A stretch of 64,000 bases of DNA from Candidatus Thiodiazotropha sp. 'RUGA' (GCA_016842065.1 JAEPDS010000004.1:35892-99891); one strand, 5' to 3'. Shown: positions 34,068 to 44,078, numbered from the stretch's first letter. Program-made: numbers and translations. Notes: generated by a model not told the origin, from the letters alone.

Positions 34068-35978
34068 TCAGACCAGGCGCAGCTTGGTTGAACGACTGCC
34101 CCTTTCAATGGCCGACAGGATGCCCGCATAATCCAAACCGGCCTCCGCCAACTGCTCCTGATGACTGGCATGATCCAGGTAGCGATCAGGCAGCCCCAGA
34201 TTGATCAGATTGACTTGGATACCCTCGGCCGCGAGGAACTCGTTGACCGCGGAGCCAGCACCACCTTGCACCACATTCTCCTCGAGGGTAACCAGAATCT
34301 CATGACTGGCGGCCATCTGCCGAATCAGGGCTTCATCCAGTGGTTTGATAAATCGCATATTCACCAGCGTGGCATCGAGGTGATCGGCAACCTGCTGGGC
34401 GGTGGCAAGCAGACTGCCAAACACCAGCAGCGCCACCTGCTTACCGCTGCGCCTGACCTCACCCTTACCAATCTCCAGTGCCGCTGATCCGACCGCGACC
34501 TCAACCCCCGGACCGGCTCCTCTGGGGTAGCGGATCATCGCGGGCCCCTGATACTCATATCCGGTTTGCAGCAGACGATCACACTCCTGCTCATCGCCTG
34601 GCGCCATGATCACCATATTCGGCAGACTGCGCACATAACTCAGGTCGAAACAACCCGCGTGAGTCGCCCCGTCAGCACCAACCTGCCCGGCCCGATCCAC
34701 CGCCAGGGTGACATCCAGATTTTGCAGGGCCACATCGTGAATCAACTGATCGTAGGCCCGCTGCAGAAAAGTGGAGTAGATCGCCACCACCGGTTTCAGC
34801 CCTTCGCAGGCAAGACCGGCAGCGAAGGTAACTGCGTGCTGTTCGGCAATCCCCACATCAAAATAACGCTGTGGAAAACGTTTCGCGTAGCTCACCATGC
34901 CAGAGCCTTCGCTCATCGCCGGCGTGATGGCGACCAGCTTGTCATCCCGCTCGGCAACATGGCATAACCACTCTCCGAATACCTGGGTATAGGTCTTGCT
35001 GCTGGTGCCTTTCTCCATTTTGCCGGTGGCCGGATCGAACGGAGTCACCCCGTGGTAGACACAGGGATCCTGCTCCGCCGGGATATAGCCCTTACCCTTC
35101 TGGGTCACCACATGCAGCAGACGGGGTCCGCGCAGTTGCCGCATGTTGTGCAGCGTGGTGACCAGGGTATCGAAGTCATGCCCTTCGATGGGGCCGATAT
35201 AGTTGAAGCCCATCTCCTCAAACAGGGTGCCGGGCATCACCATGCCCTTCATGTGCTCCTCCCACTTGCCCACCAGATCGCTGAGTTGGTGTGGCAGATG
35301 GCTGAGTGCGGATTTACCACCCTCACGCATGCTGGTATAGACCTTGCCGGAGAGCAGTTTCGCCAGGTGATTACTGAACCCACCCACAGGTTCAGAGATC
35401 GACATATCGTTGTCGTTGAGGATCACCAGCAGGTCCTGATCCAGCGCGCCGGCCTGGTTGAGGGCCTCGAAGGCCATCCCGGCTCCCATCGCGCCATCGC
35501 CGATAATGGCGACAACCTTGCGGTTCTCCCCCTTCTGTTTGGCGGCCACCGCCATACCCAGCGCAGCACCGATGGAAGTGCTCGAGTGACCGGTACCGAA
35601 GGCGTCATATTCACTCTCGCTGCGCTTGGGAAAACCGGATAGCCCGCCTTTTTTACGCAGGCTCCCCATCCGTTCGCGCCGCCCGGTGAGGATCTTGTGC
35701 GGATAGGCCTGATGCCCCACATCCCAGATCAACCGGTCATAAGGGGTATTGAACACATAATGCAGTGCGATGGTCAGCTCCACGACCCCCAATCCAGCGG
35801 CCAGATGCCCGCCGGTCTGGGATACGCTGTCGATGAGGAATCGCCGCATCTCCAGCGCCAGTGGCCGCAGCTTGATCGGGTCCAGCTTTCGCAAATCACC
35901 CGGGGTGTTAACCTGGTTCAGGATTGGATAGTCACCCGTGCTCTTGGGGTTGTTACCCGTCGCGCCCTGATCTGACAT
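34068..35978 (-). CDS. dxs: 1-deoxy-D-xylulose-5-phosphate synthase
   Basis: This thiamine-diphosphate enzyme condenses pyruvate and glyceraldehyde-3-phosphate, the first step of the MEP isoprenoid pathway. At 636 residues it has a normal length. Motifs include [21 protein letters not shown], the ThDP-binding [18 protein letters not shown] with [26 protein letters not shown], and the C-terminal transketolase domain [10 protein letters not shown]. It is first in a two-gene operon with gloB. The upstream 222 bp (35979-36200) separates it from the end of cbbR and should hold its promoter. Confidence 0.96.
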   Translation of the reverse strand: MSDQGATGNNPKSTGDYPILNQVNTPGDLRKLDPIKLRPLALEMRRFLIDSVSQTGGHLAAGLGVVELTIALHYVFNTPYDRLIWDVGHQAYPHKILTGRRERMGSLRKKGGLSGFPKRSESEYDAFGTGHSSTSIGAALGMAVAAKQKGENRKVVAIIGDGAMGAGMAFEALNQAGALDQDLLVILNDNDMSISEPVGGFSNHLAKLLSGKVYTSMREGGKSALSHLPHQLSDLVGKWEEHMKGMVMPGTLFEEMGFNYIGPIEGHDFDTLVTTLHNMRQLRGPRLLHVVTQKGKGYIPAEQDPCVYHGVTPFDPATGKMEKGTSSKTYTQVFGEWLCHVAERDDKLVAITPAMSEGSGMVSYAKRFPQRYFDVGIAEQHAVTFAAGLACEGLKPVVAIYSTFLQRAYDQLIHDVALQNLDVTLAVDRAGQVGADGATHAGCFDLSYVRSLPNMVIMAPGDEQECDRLLQTGYEYQGPAMIRYPRGAGPGVEVAVGSAALEIGKGEVRRSGKQVALLVFGSLLATAQQVADHLDATLVNMRFIKPLDEALIRQMAASHEILVTLEENVVQGGAGSAVNEFLAAEGIQVNLINLGLPDRYLDHASHQEQLAEAGLDYAGILSAIERGSRSTKLRLV

Positions 35979-36200
35979 GTTTAGGATGGCTCCTTGGTGA
36001 TGCAGTCTGAAAATGAGGCTGGTCTCTGCCAGACAGCCCCGCTACTGCAGAAACCTTTGATCGAATCTAGAATCGGCAGAATGGTTAAAAGTCCGCTGAT
36101 GGTTCAGCGCTGCGAGGGTAAAAACCCGGCCATTAGCAGCGACACCCTGAAGCAGTGGACGTTAGACAGTGATTATACCCTTTCAGTGCCACGCCTGCAT

Positions 36201-37109
36201 TCAAACCGGCTCATCTCTGATGTGCTGAGCTTGATCCATCACGAAATCGAAAAATGCCCGGGCGGCTGGAGATAAGCGCTTGTTTTTACGATAAACCAGG
36301 TACCAGTGGCGCTGCAGAGGAAAACCCTCGATATCGAGCACCACCAGGCGTCCCGTCTCCAGCTCAAGCTCGATAGTGTGGGTGGAGACCACACCCAGCC
36401 CCATCCCCGCACGCACCGCCTGCTTGATCGCTTCGTTACGGGTCATCTGCATGCCGGTTCTGATTTCGATCTGCTGCTCATCGAAATAGCGCTCCATGGC
36501 CAGTCGTGTGCCTGATCCCGCTTCGCGCATGATGAAAACCTCTTCACTTAAGCACTTGGCAGGAATTTTCCGCCGATTCTGTAAAGGATGGCCCGGTGGT
36601 GCGATCACCACCAATGGATTGTCCATGAAGGGCTTGAACTCCAGATCAATGTCCTCCGGTGGCCGCCCCATCAGCACCAGATCGGTCTCATTGTTCTGCA
36701 GCAGGCTCATCAAGCGTTCACGGTTGGTCACGTCGAGACGCAGATCGATACTCGGAAAACTGCGGCTGAAAGCCGCCAACAGCCTGGGTGCGAAGTAGTT
36801 GACGGTACTGGCCACCGCGATATCCAGATGCCCGGTGTCGAGCCCCTTCAGGGCCGACACCACATCTTCCATCTCTTCAAAGGTCTGAAAGATCGTGCGG
36901 GTATACTGATGGACCTCCCGGCCCACTTCGGTCAGTTGGATCTTTTTTCCGGTGTGTTCGAACAGGGGCATACCCACGGATTCTTCCAGCTGTTTGACCT
37001 GCATCGACACGGCAGGCTGGCTCAGATGCAGCGCCTTGGCAGCCTGGGTGTAGTTCAAATGTCGTGCAACGGTCTCAAAAACCTTTAATTGACGGAGAGT
37101 TACGTGCAT
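36201..37109 (-). CDS. cbbR: LysR-type regulator CbbR
   Basis: A 302-residue LysR activator. The N-terminal helix-turn-helix (LRQLKVFETVARHLNYTQAAKALHLSQPAVSMQVKQLEESVGMPLFEHTGKKIQLTEVG) precedes a periplasmic-binding-type effector domain (about 90-295). It is divergent from cbbL with a 255-bp intergenic region, the classic CbbR position. It is expected to bind T-N11-A sites there and to sense metabolites such as RuBP or NADPH. Identity as CbbR rather than another LysR protein comes mainly from location. Confidence 0.9.
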   Translation of the reverse strand: MHVTLRQLKVFETVARHLNYTQAAKALHLSQPAVSMQVKQLEESVGMPLFEHTGKKIQLTEVGREVHQYTRTIFQTFEEMEDVVSALKGLDTGHLDIAVASTVNYFAPRLLAAFSRSFPSIDLRLDVTNRERLMSLLQNNETDLVLMGRPPEDIDLEFKPFMDNPLVVIAPPGHPLQNRRKIPAKCLSEEVFIMREAGSGTRLAMERYFDEQQIEIRTGMQMTRNEAIKQAVRAGMGLGVVSTHTIELELETGRLVVLDIEGFPLQRHWYLVYRKNKRLSPAARAFFDFVMDQAQHIRDEPV

Positions 37110-37204
37110 TCCAGCGGTTTCCGGCTATTCAAGTATCAGAAAAAATGATTATGAGGCCATTATAGTATAAGTTTTTATTTATGATTTCGATTAAAAGTTC
37201 TGAC

Positions 37205-37232
37205 TTCCCTTAAGCTCTGAGATACCTATACT
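37205..37232 (+). promoter_or_regulatory. Candidate cbbL promoter
   Basis: TTCCCT (37205-37210), 16 nt, TATACT (37227-37232) lies about 130 nt before cbbL. The AT-rich upstream tract (37140-37195, with several T-N11-A matches such as in tttatttatgatttcga) would be the CbbR-binding region. Confidence 0.45.
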
Positions 37233-37241
37233 AGCTGCACC

Positions 37242-37278
37242 TTGATTGAGCATATGCTGAAACATTGATTGAGCATAT
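37242..37278 (+). repeat. 14-bp direct repeat in the cbbL leader
   Basis: TTGATTGAGCATAT occurs at 37242-37255 and again at 37265-37278, with a 23-bp period (about two helical turns). It is between the candidate -10 and the cbbL start, so it may bind a protein, or it may act in the transcript leader. Confidence 0.7.
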
Positions 37279-37295
37279 ACATGAAATCTTTACTT

Positions 37296-37322
37296 ACAGC
37301 CGGTCAATTGACTACCGGCTGT
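37296..37322 (+). promoter_or_regulatory. Perfect hairpin in the cbbL 5' leader
   Basis: ACAGCCGGT-caattgact-ACCGGCTGT gives a perfect 9-bp stem. It ends 28 nt before the Shine-Dalgarno ggagga and 42 nt before the ATG. It is likely a 5'-end mRNA stabiliser or attenuation structure for the highly expressed cbbLS messenger. Confidence 0.6.
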
Positions 37323-37364
37323 ATTTCAAGGCAACGCAATCCTAAATTTGGAGGAATCGCTATA

Positions 37365-38783
37365 ATGGCCAAGAAATATGATGCGGGTGTAAAAGAGTAC
37401 CGCGAGACATACTGGATGCCCGAGTACACGCCACTGGATACCGATATCCTGGCATGCTTCAAAGTTACCCCTCAGCCGGGCGTACCACGTGAAGAGGTGG
37501 CAGCCGCTGTGGCCGCTGAGTCTTCAACCGGTACCTGGACCACTGTATGGACCGACCTGCTGACCGACCTGGATCACTACAAAGGTCGTGCCTACGCCAT
37601 CGAAGACGTTCCTGGCGACGACACCTGTTTCTACGCCTTCGTAGCCTACCCGATCGATCTGTTCGAAGAGGGCTCTGTCGTTAACGTCATGACCTCTCTG
37701 GTTGGTAACGTTTTCGGCTTCAAGGCCCTGCGTGCACTGCGCCTGGAAGACATCCGCTTCCCAATTGCCTATGTCATGACCTGTAATGGACCACCTCAGG
37801 GTATCCAGGTTGAGCGTGACATGCTGAACAAGTACGGTCGTCCACTGCTGGGTTGTACCATCAAGCCAAAGCTTGGCCTGTCCGCTAAAAACTACGGCCG
37901 TGCCTGCTATGAAGGTCTGCGCGGTGGTCTCGACTTCACCAAGGATGACGAGAACGTCAACTCCCAGCCTTTCATGCGCTGGAAACATCGTTTTGACTTC
38001 GTCATGGAAGCGATTCAGAAAGCGGAAGCTGAAACCGGCGAACGCAAGGGTCACTACCTGAACGTTACTGCACCGACTTCCGACGAAATGATGAAGCGAG
38101 CTGAATACGCAAAAGAAATCGGCGCGCCGATCATCATGCATGACTACATCACTGGTGGCTGGTCTGCAAACACCCAGCTGGCTCAATGGTGTCAGGACAA
38201 CGGCATGCTGCTGCACATTCACCGTGCTATGCATGCGGTACTTGACCGTAACCCGCACCACGGTATCCACTTCCGCGTACTGACCAAGATCCTGCGTCTG
38301 TCCGGTGGTGACCATCTGCATTCCGGTACCGTTGTCGGTAAGCTGGAAGGCGACCGTGACGCGACCCTGGGCTGGATCGACATCATGCGCGACTCGTTCG
38401 TCAAAGAAGACCGCTCACGCGGTATCTTCTTCGATCAGGACTGGGGCTCCATGCCTGGCGTACTGCCTGTTGCTTCCGGTGGTATCCATGTATGGCACAT
38501 GCCTGCACTGGTTAACATCTTTGGTGACGACTCTGTACTCCAGTTCGGTGGTGGTACCCTGGGTCACCCATGGGGCAACGCTGCTGGCGCCGCTGCTAAC
38601 CGTGTTGCGGTTGAAGCCTGTGTTGAAGCTCGTAACCAAGGCCGTGAGCTGGAGAAGGAAGGTAAGGACATCCTTACCAATGCTGCTGCTTCCAGCCCTG
38701 AGCTGAAAGCCGCCATGGAAACCTGGAAAGAGATCAAGTTCGAATTCGACACCGTCGACAAGCTGGACGTTTCTCACAAGTAA
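37365..38783 (+). CDS. cbbL: RuBisCO large subunit, form IA
   Basis: The catalytic subunit that carboxylates ribulose-1,5-bisphosphate. It has 472 residues. The activation loop holds [15 protein letters not shown] (carbamylated Lys in KDDE), [13 protein letters not shown] supplies the catalytic Lys, and loop 6 is [11 protein letters not shown]. The sequence is proteobacterial 'green-like' form I. Association with cbbQ and cbbO, and no carboxysome genes, indicates the IAq subgroup, which works free in the cytosol. The ATG at 37365 has a perfect ggagga ribosome site; the track start at 37269 would translate the leader. cbbS follows after 79 nt. Confidence 0.98.
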   Translation: MAKKYDAGVKEYRETYWMPEYTPLDTDILACFKVTPQPGVPREEVAAAVAAESSTGTWTTVWTDLLTDLDHYKGRAYAIEDVPGDDTCFYAFVAYPIDLFEEGSVVNVMTSLVGNVFGFKALRALRLEDIRFPIAYVMTCNGPPQGIQVERDMLNKYGRPLLGCTIKPKLGLSAKNYGRACYEGLRGGLDFTKDDENVNSQPFMRWKHRFDFVMEAIQKAEAETGERKGHYLNVTAPTSDEMMKRAEYAKEIGAPIIMHDYITGGWSANTQLAQWCQDNGMLLHIHRAMHAVLDRNPHHGIHFRVLTKILRLSGGDHLHSGTVVGKLEGDRDATLGWIDIMRDSFVKEDRSRGIFFDQDWGSMPGVLPVASGGIHVWHMPALVNIFGDDSVLQFGGGTLGHPWGNAAGAAANRVAVEACVEARNQGRELEKEGKDILTNAAASSPELKAAMETWKEIKFEFDTVDKLDVSHK

Positions 38784-38862
38784 TGACCAATTCAGCGGTG
38801 GTCGGCACCCGACCACCTGCTGAACGACTCAATCAAATTCGAACAGTTAGAGGTATATACCA

Positions 38863-39219
38863 ATGAGTGATATGCAAGACTACAAGTCAAGCTTGGCCAA
38901 TGCAGATAGCCGCAAGTTTGAAACTTTCTCCTACCTGCCTTCAATGGATGCTGACCAGATCCGTACCCAGATCGAGTTCATCGTATCCAAAGGCTGGAAC
39001 CCATCCATCGAACATACTGAACCAGAAAATGCGAGTGGCAGCTACTGGTACATGTGGAAACTTCCGATGTTCGGTGAGACCGACGTTGACGCCATCCTGG
39101 CCGAGTGTGAAGCTTGCCACCAGGCTCACCCGAAGAACCACGTACGCCTGCTGGGCCTGGACAACTATGCCCAGTGCGCTGGTGCGTCCATGGTTATCTA
39201 CCGTGGTGAAACTGTCTAA
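38863..39219 (+). CDS. cbbS: RuBisCO small subunit
   Basis: The 118-residue small subunit that caps the L8 core of RuBisCO. Typical blocks are [81 protein letters not shown] ribosome site (ttagaggtatata) precedes the ATG. A strong intrinsic terminator follows, so most cbbLS transcripts probably end before cbbQ. Confidence 0.97.
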   Translation: MSDMQDYKSSLANADSRKFETFSYLPSMDADQIRTQIEFIVSKGWNPSIEHTEPENASGSYWYMWKLPMFGETDVDAILAECEACHQAHPKNHVRLLGLDNYAQCAGASMVIYRGETV

Positions 39220-39247
39220 GTTCTGATCACAGAAGCTTAGTCGAAGG

Positions 39248-39285
39248 GCCCCGCCCCCCTACCCTGGGCGGCGGGGCTTTTTTTT
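39248..39285 (+). terminator. Intrinsic terminator after cbbS
   Basis: GCCCCGCC-ccctaccctgggc-GGCGGGGC is followed by eight T residues, 29 nt after the cbbS stop. It would reduce expression of cbbQO relative to cbbLS. Confidence 0.93.
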
Positions 39286-39308
39286 GAAACAGCTGCTCAA
39301 AGTCAGCT

Positions 39309-39345
39309 GGTTTTCCAAAACGATGTGTTAGGGTTTCGGAAAACC
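39309..39345 (+). promoter_or_regulatory. Inverted repeat before cbbQ
   Basis: GGTTTTCC (39309-39316) and GGAAAACC (39338-39345) are perfect inverted copies 21 nt apart, between the cbbS terminator and the cbbQ start (ribosome site aaggtagg). It may be a regulator site for a separate cbbQ promoter. Confidence 0.4.
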
Positions 39346-39421
39346 TGCTTCCAACTAATACCCCCATGTTGCCTTTGGCATCCTGGTGGTTAACAACCTG
39401 ATTACAATAAGGTAGGAAAAC

Positions 39422-40228
39422 ATGAGCGATATCAACTCAGACCAGTATCAGATCCAAGAAGAGCCTTACTACCGCTCCGTAGGTAATGAAGTCGAGATGT
39501 ACCAGGCAGCCTACGATGCGCGCATGCCGGTCATGCTCAAAGGCCCAACAGGTTGCGGTAAATCACGCTTTGTTGAATATATGGCGTACAAGCTGAAAAA
39601 GCCGTTGATCACCGTTGCCTGTAATGAGGACATGACCGCCTCTGATCTGGTTGGACGTTTCCTACTCGATATCAACGGCACCAAGTGGCAGGACGGACCG
39701 TTGACCGTGGCGGCTCGGATTGGCGCCATCTGCTATCTCGATGAAGTCGTTGAGGCCCGCCAGGATACCACTGTGGTCATTCACCCGCTGACAGACCATC
39801 GTCGCGAACTGCCGCTTGAAAAGAAAGGTGAACTGGTCAAGGCACATCCGGATTTCCAGATTGTTATCTCCTACAACCCGGGCTATCAGTCGTTGATGAA
39901 GGATCTTAAACAGTCCACCAAACAACGCTTTGGCGGCATGGACTTTGATTATCCGGAAACCGAAACCGAAACCGAGATCGTACAGCATGAAGGCGGCGTG
40001 GATGCAGAGACTGCCGGCAAGCTGGTACAGATCGCTCAGCGTTCCCGCAACCTTAAAGGTCATGGCCTGGATGAAGGCATGTCTACCCGGCTGTTGGTTT
40101 ATGCGGCACAGCTGGTTGCCAAAGGCATCGATCCGATGTCGGCCTGTCAAATGGCCCTGGTCACCCCGCTTACCGATGATCCGGATATGCGCGACACCCT
40201 GAGTGCTGCGGTCAACACCTATTTCTGA
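39422..40228 (+). CDS. cbbQ: RuBisCO activase AAA+ subunit CbbQ
   Basis: A 268-residue MoxR-type AAA+ ATPase. The Walker A is [15 protein letters not shown] and the Walker [12 protein letters not shown]; a sensor-1 Asn occurs in [15 protein letters not shown]. CbbQ hexamers with CbbO remodel RuBisCO to release inhibitory sugar phosphates. It is separated from cbbS by a terminator and from cbbO by a 220-bp spacer with a long inverted repeat. Length and order match other IAq loci. Confidence 0.96.
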   Translation: MSDINSDQYQIQEEPYYRSVGNEVEMYQAAYDARMPVMLKGPTGCGKSRFVEYMAYKLKKPLITVACNEDMTASDLVGRFLLDINGTKWQDGPLTVAARIGAICYLDEVVEARQDTTVVIHPLTDHRRELPLEKKGELVKAHPDFQIVISYNPGYQSLMKDLKQSTKQRFGGMDFDYPETETETEIVQHEGGVDAETAGKLVQIAQRSRNLKGHGLDEGMSTRLLVYAAQLVAKGIDPMSACQMALVTPLTDDPDMRDTLSAAVNTYF

Positions 40229-40236
40229 TACGCGTT

Positions 40237-40438
40237 GGACGCAGAGAACGTACAGGAGCACAGACTACGCAGAGGGTTCGATCAATGACTCATGTCGTGC
40301 ATCGATTTGAAAGTGCGCCTTCCCAGGAGTTAAGCACCTGGGCAGAAGGCCACTTCCAGTCAGCACACACTGATTGTTATCCATCTGTAATAACTGTTTG
40401 TTCTGTGGACTCTGCGTACCTCGGCGGAATTTGCGTCC
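40237..40438. repeat. Long imperfect inverted repeat in the cbbQ-cbbO spacer
   Basis: The left arm ggacgcagagaacgtacagg... (40237-40275) and the right arm ...ctctgcgtacctcggcggaatttgcgtcc (40398-40438) share inverted ggacgca and tacgcagag blocks. The pattern is of the same kind as the fold-back family, but with 'gcagag' units. The right arm ends at the cbbO ribosome site (ggagag), so pairing could influence cbbO translation. Confidence 0.5.
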
Positions 40439-40448
40439 GGAGAGAACC

Positions 40449-42830
40449 ATGAGCGTCAACTTTTCAGAATATATCACCTGCCTCGATGAGGGCGACCACG
40501 AGCACTCTGAGGCACTTGAGTCATCCTACCATGAGGCCCAACGGGTCATGTCACCGCGCGGCCTGCAAAACTACCTGGAAGGAATGCGCGCCTTCTGTAC
40601 TCTGGGACGCGGCCAGGACTTGGTGCTGACCTATGTACAGGAAATGCCCGGGGTTGCCAAAGAGGTGGGTGAGGACATCATCCCCGATATCGTCGAAGCG
40701 ATGATGAAACTGGCTTCGCACACCTCCGGCAGTGTCATCACCCTGATTGTGGCCAGCCTACCACTTGCAGCCTCCCGCCTCGGTGATGCGGATGTCATGC
40801 GCGGTTTCCTCAAGCTGCTGCACCAGATGACAGGCAAGGCCCCAAGGGGGCTTCGTCCGATGATGGAGAACCTGGACGAACTTCTCTCCAAGCTGACTCT
40901 GGGCGGGCTTCGCCGCTGGGTGATGTGGGGTGCACAGGCACATCAGCGTGACCTGGACGGACAACTGGCTTACTTTGGCCTGCAGACCGAGTCAGCCCGC
41001 TCCATTCTCCAGTCTGAACGACGCGGCACCCTGTTCATCGACAATCAGCGCAAGCTCAACTTCTACTTGCGCGCACTCTGGGCGCGTGCCTTTTTCATGC
41101 GCCCCACGGCAGGCGACTTTGAGTCCCGCCAGGGTATTCGACCCTATATCGAGCGTTTTCAGATCCACGTACCGGATGCCTTCGATCCGTTCCGTGGCAT
41201 CGATGGCATGGAGGTCTATCGGGCAACCGCAGCTCATGCCGCTGCACACATGGTCTATACCCGTGAACCGATCTCTGCAGAACAACTCTCACAGGCCCAA
41301 ATGCGTATGATCGAACTGTTCGAGGATGCTCGCATCGAGTACCTCGCCTACAGTGAATTTCCCGGTTTACGCAAACTCTGGTTGCAGTTCTTCACCTCCG
41401 AGCCTGGTGAGAACGACGATTACGGCAAACCCCACGAGACTATGGATCTGATGATGCGCACGACCCGCGCCATCATGGATCGTGATTATCGTGATGAGAG
41501 TGATGCAATCAACCAGGCTGCCGATGATTTTGTAACCAAATTGGAAGAGGATCCTTACAATCCACGTTTGTCCTGGATGGCAGGCATCGATTTCTACAAC
41601 AAAATTGTCGAAATCGCCAAGATCCCCAGTGTGCGTATCCTCTCTGAGTGGCCGATCCCCTATCGAGACGACAATCGCTACTTCTGGGATTTCTCTGAGA
41701 ACATGTTTGAATCACAGGGTGTCGACTACCTGCCGACTTCACAGCAGACAGTTCGTCGATACGTCAGCCTGATGGAGTTCGTTAACGACCTCGACTCGGA
41801 GATGACACACGACAATCCGGATGAGATCCTGGTGCTGGCCACTGAGCTGTTCCCCTACGAAGACATGGGTGTCAGTTACAATGAGATGGAAGGGGTGGAG
41901 CCGGTATCCGATCCATACCACTACAACGAGTGGGATTACCATGTCCAGCTTGCACGTCCTGAATGGGCAACCGTCATTGAGCGTAAGCAAGGCGTTGGCG
42001 ATCCCGAGATCATGGACGAGATCCTTACCAAGCATAAACCAATCGCTTCGCGGATCCGCCATCTGATCGATGCGCTGCAACCCCAGGGCATTGTTCGACG
42101 CAGAGGTTACGAAGAGGGCGAAGAGCTGGATCTTAACGCGGCAGTTCGGGCGATGATTGACATCCGTCGTGGCGTCATGCCTGACCCGCGGATCAACATT
42201 CGTATCACACGCCATATCCGTGATCTCTCGATTGTGCTGTTGCTCGATCTCTCTGAATCGACGAATGAAAAGATTGGCGATATCGCTGAAGGAGAAGAGG
42301 GTTACGAGGATCAGGAGAGCATTCTCGACCTGACACGGGAATCTGCAGGACTGCTCTCCTGGGCGATCGACTCCATTGGTGATAACTTTGCCGTGCACGG
42401 CTTTGCATCGGATGGCCGTCATGATGTGCAGTATTATCGTTTCAAGGACTTCGAACAGAGCTACGACGACGAAGCCAAAGCACGCATGGCGGGCATGAAG
42501 GGTGGACTCTCCACCAGGATGGGTGCGGCGTTGCGTCATGCCGGCTGGCACCTGACCCAACAGAATGCACAAAAGAGACTGGTGCTACTGGTTACCGATG
42601 GAGAGCCGGCGGATATCGATGAGCGGGATCCCCAGTACCTTAGACACGATGCCAAAAAGGCGGTCGATGACCTGGCCATGCAGGGTGTCTATACCTACTG
42701 TCTGACCCTTGATCCCAACGCCGACCGCTATGTGTCCAGAATCTTTGGTGAGAACGGCTACTCTATCGTGGATAATGTGGAACGTCTGCCGGAAAGGCTA
42801 CCGAGTGTATTCGCCGCACTGACCGGCTAA
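40449..42830 (+). CDS. cbbO: RuBisCO activase VWA adaptor subunit CbbO
   Basis: The adaptor of the CbbQO activase. It has 793 residues: a long N-terminal helical region (about 1-560) and a C-terminal von Willebrand A domain (about 590-790) whose MIDAS motif is LLLDLSEST (D-x-S-x-S), with LLVTDGEPADIDERD as a later metal-site block. The MIDAS recruits the activase to RuBisCO. The ATG at 40449 is favoured over the track start at 40374, since the ribosome site ggagag is adjacent and the extra 25 residues would lie in the repeat. It is convergent with two small unknown genes. Confidence 0.95.
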   Translation: MSVNFSEYITCLDEGDHEHSEALESSYHEAQRVMSPRGLQNYLEGMRAFCTLGRGQDLVLTYVQEMPGVAKEVGEDIIPDIVEAMMKLASHTSGSVITLIVASLPLAASRLGDADVMRGFLKLLHQMTGKAPRGLRPMMENLDELLSKLTLGGLRRWVMWGAQAHQRDLDGQLAYFGLQTESARSILQSERRGTLFIDNQRKLNFYLRALWARAFFMRPTAGDFESRQGIRPYIERFQIHVPDAFDPFRGIDGMEVYRATAAHAAAHMVYTREPISAEQLSQAQMRMIELFEDARIEYLAYSEFPGLRKLWLQFFTSEPGENDDYGKPHETMDLMMRTTRAIMDRDYRDESDAINQAADDFVTKLEEDPYNPRLSWMAGIDFYNKIVEIAKIPSVRILSEWPIPYRDDNRYFWDFSENMFESQGVDYLPTSQQTVRRYVSLMEFVNDLDSEMTHDNPDEILVLATELFPYEDMGVSYNEMEGVEPVSDPYHYNEWDYHVQLARPEWATVIERKQGVGDPEIMDEILTKHKPIASRIRHLIDALQPQGIVRRRGYEEGEELDLNAAVRAMIDIRRGVMPDPRINIRITRHIRDLSIVLLLDLSESTNEKIGDIAEGEEGYEDQESILDLTRESAGLLSWAIDSIGDNFAVHGFASDGRHDVQYYRFKDFEQSYDDEAKARMAGMKGGLSTRMGAALRHAGWHLTQQNAQKRLVLLVTDGEPADIDERDPQYLRHDAKKAVDDLAMQGVYTYCLTLDPNADRYVSRIFGENGYSIVDNVERLPERLPSVFAALTG

Positions 42831-42849
42831 TCGAGACGGCTGACTCTGA

Positions 42850-43305
42850 TCAGGAATCTGCTTTTGGAAACGGCAGGACCCGTTTGACTTTGGGTTCGCA
42901 GCCATGCTCTTTGGCCCGCTCCTCAAGCAGATCCATGGCTTTCTTAAACTCGCCGATCAGGCGATTATGAAGCTCTCTGGCCTCCTCGTCATAGTAGATC
43001 ATATCGATTGGCGCCGGTTCGGTCAGATTATCCCGATCCAGATCGCGACGAAACTTCCAGGCCAATCGAATCAGCTTACCACCCTGGCCATCCTTAACCG
43101 CATAGGCCAGGTTATCAATAAAAATCACCTCATTTTCATCCAGCACGGCCTGTATCTGCATGGTACGAACTGGTATAAAAACATGTTCATACTGACACCG
43201 ACTCAACATAAGTCGGCACTGATTGTAGAGAGGAGCCGGAATGGTCAGGCGTTCACAAGCCAGCTCATCCGGCCTAAAGAAGACTTCACTGAGATTTTCC
43301 CCCAT
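42850..43305 (-). CDS. Conserved protein of unknown function (151 aa)
   Basis: A soluble 151-residue protein with no signal peptide. A beta-rich first part (HVFIPVRTMQIQAVLDENEVIFID) is followed by a long helical tail (IYYDEEARELHNRLIGEFKKAMDLLEERAKEHG). It is the second gene of a two-gene unit, 11 nt after the 100-residue gene, and convergent with cbbO with only 19 nt between stops. I cannot name the family. Its position suggests, but does not prove, a link with carbon fixation. Confidence 0.65.
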   Translation of the reverse strand: MGENLSEVFFRPDELACERLTIPAPLYNQCRLMLSRCQYEHVFIPVRTMQIQAVLDENEVIFIDNLAYAVKDGQGGKLIRLAWKFRRDLDRDNLTEPAPIDMIYYDEEARELHNRLIGEFKKAMDLLEERAKEHGCEPKVKRVLPFPKADS

Positions 43306-43316
43306 GTCAGCAAACC

Positions 43317-43619
43317 TCAGTCATCTTCACCCAATTCAGGATCCCATCCTTTCGCCTTCGCCTCGATGATCGCCTGTTGATAGATTCGACTGTGTTTTTC
43401 AGCCAGATCTTCCGGTAGATTCGACACCAAATGTCCATATTTTTCCCACTCCAGAGTAACCTTGTCATAGAGTGCGGTGATCCCCTGAACCGTCCAGCCT
43501 TCGCAGGTTTCAGTCTCTGGAATCAAGCCGAAAACCCAGGCATCCCGAATAATGTTGCCGGTGGGATTCATGGCGCCTTTGGGATCTTTGTGAATGCCTT
43601 CGTATATTCTCTCTGTCAT
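43317..43619 (-). CDS. Conserved protein of unknown function (100 aa)
   Basis: A 100-residue soluble protein with NPTGNIIRDAWVFGLIPETETCEGWTVQGITALYDKVTLEWEKYG and an acidic C terminus. The strongly patterned central block suggests a conserved family, but I do not recognise it. It is the first gene of the unit with the 151-residue protein. The 459-bp gap upstream (43620-44078) contains no gene; it holds a perfect palindrome and the promoter of the VPLPA-CTERM gene. Confidence 0.65.
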   Translation of the reverse strand: MTERIYEGIHKDPKGAMNPTGNIIRDAWVFGLIPETETCEGWTVQGITALYDKVTLEWEKYGHLVSNLPEDLAEKHSRIYQQAIIEAKAKGWDPELGEDD

Positions 43620-43956
43620 GGTCTTAACACACTGTTGAGTCGTTGTTGATTAAAAAACGTTTTTTCCTATCTTGTATATTGTAAACAGGTTTTACTCATT
43701 CTCACATAGCTGAAACCACTCTATTTTCTGGATTTACAGTTAGTCAGCAACACATTGTCCTTCAATTATAAAAATCCCCGACGAGCACTTACACTGAAAT
43801 ATCCAGTCTAAAACAGCCTACTCCCAAGCATCGCTCTACACTTCGATCTGCAACTGACCTCTCTTTTTCAAACTGAGAATCCCTAGTTCAACTGCGGTAA
43901 CTAAAACTTTCAAAGAGTCGATCGATTCACACTTCATTCGCTGCTGCGTTTCACAG

Positions 43957-43974
43957 ACTAGGGTAAACCCTAGT
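43957..43974. promoter_or_regulatory. Perfect 18-bp palindrome upstream of the VPLPA-CTERM gene
   Basis: ACTAGGGT-AA-ACCCTAGT is perfectly symmetric and lies 105 nt before the ATG of the VPLPA-CTERM gene. A half site (atccctagt) occurs about 80 nt earlier near 43881. The form suits a dimeric regulator such as a LuxR/FixJ-type protein; no regulator is encoded nearby. Confidence 0.6.
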
Positions 43975-44078
43975 GTTTAACAATCTATCAACTGGATATC
44001 GTCATAGCGGCACAGCTTGTGAAAAATCAACTGCGCAAGGCAAAGCTGCTTCAATTAATCAAGAACAAGGAGATGCAA

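Noticed and set aside
41739-42572. 277-residue minus-strand ORF antisense to cbbO
   Set aside because: Shadow of cbbO, whose VWA/MIDAS motif lies in the plus frame.
43980-44040. Possible sigma-54 promoter (cGGCACagcttgtg) before the VPLPA-CTERM gene
   Set aside because: The -24-like GGCAC is present but no GC doublet appears at the -12 position.
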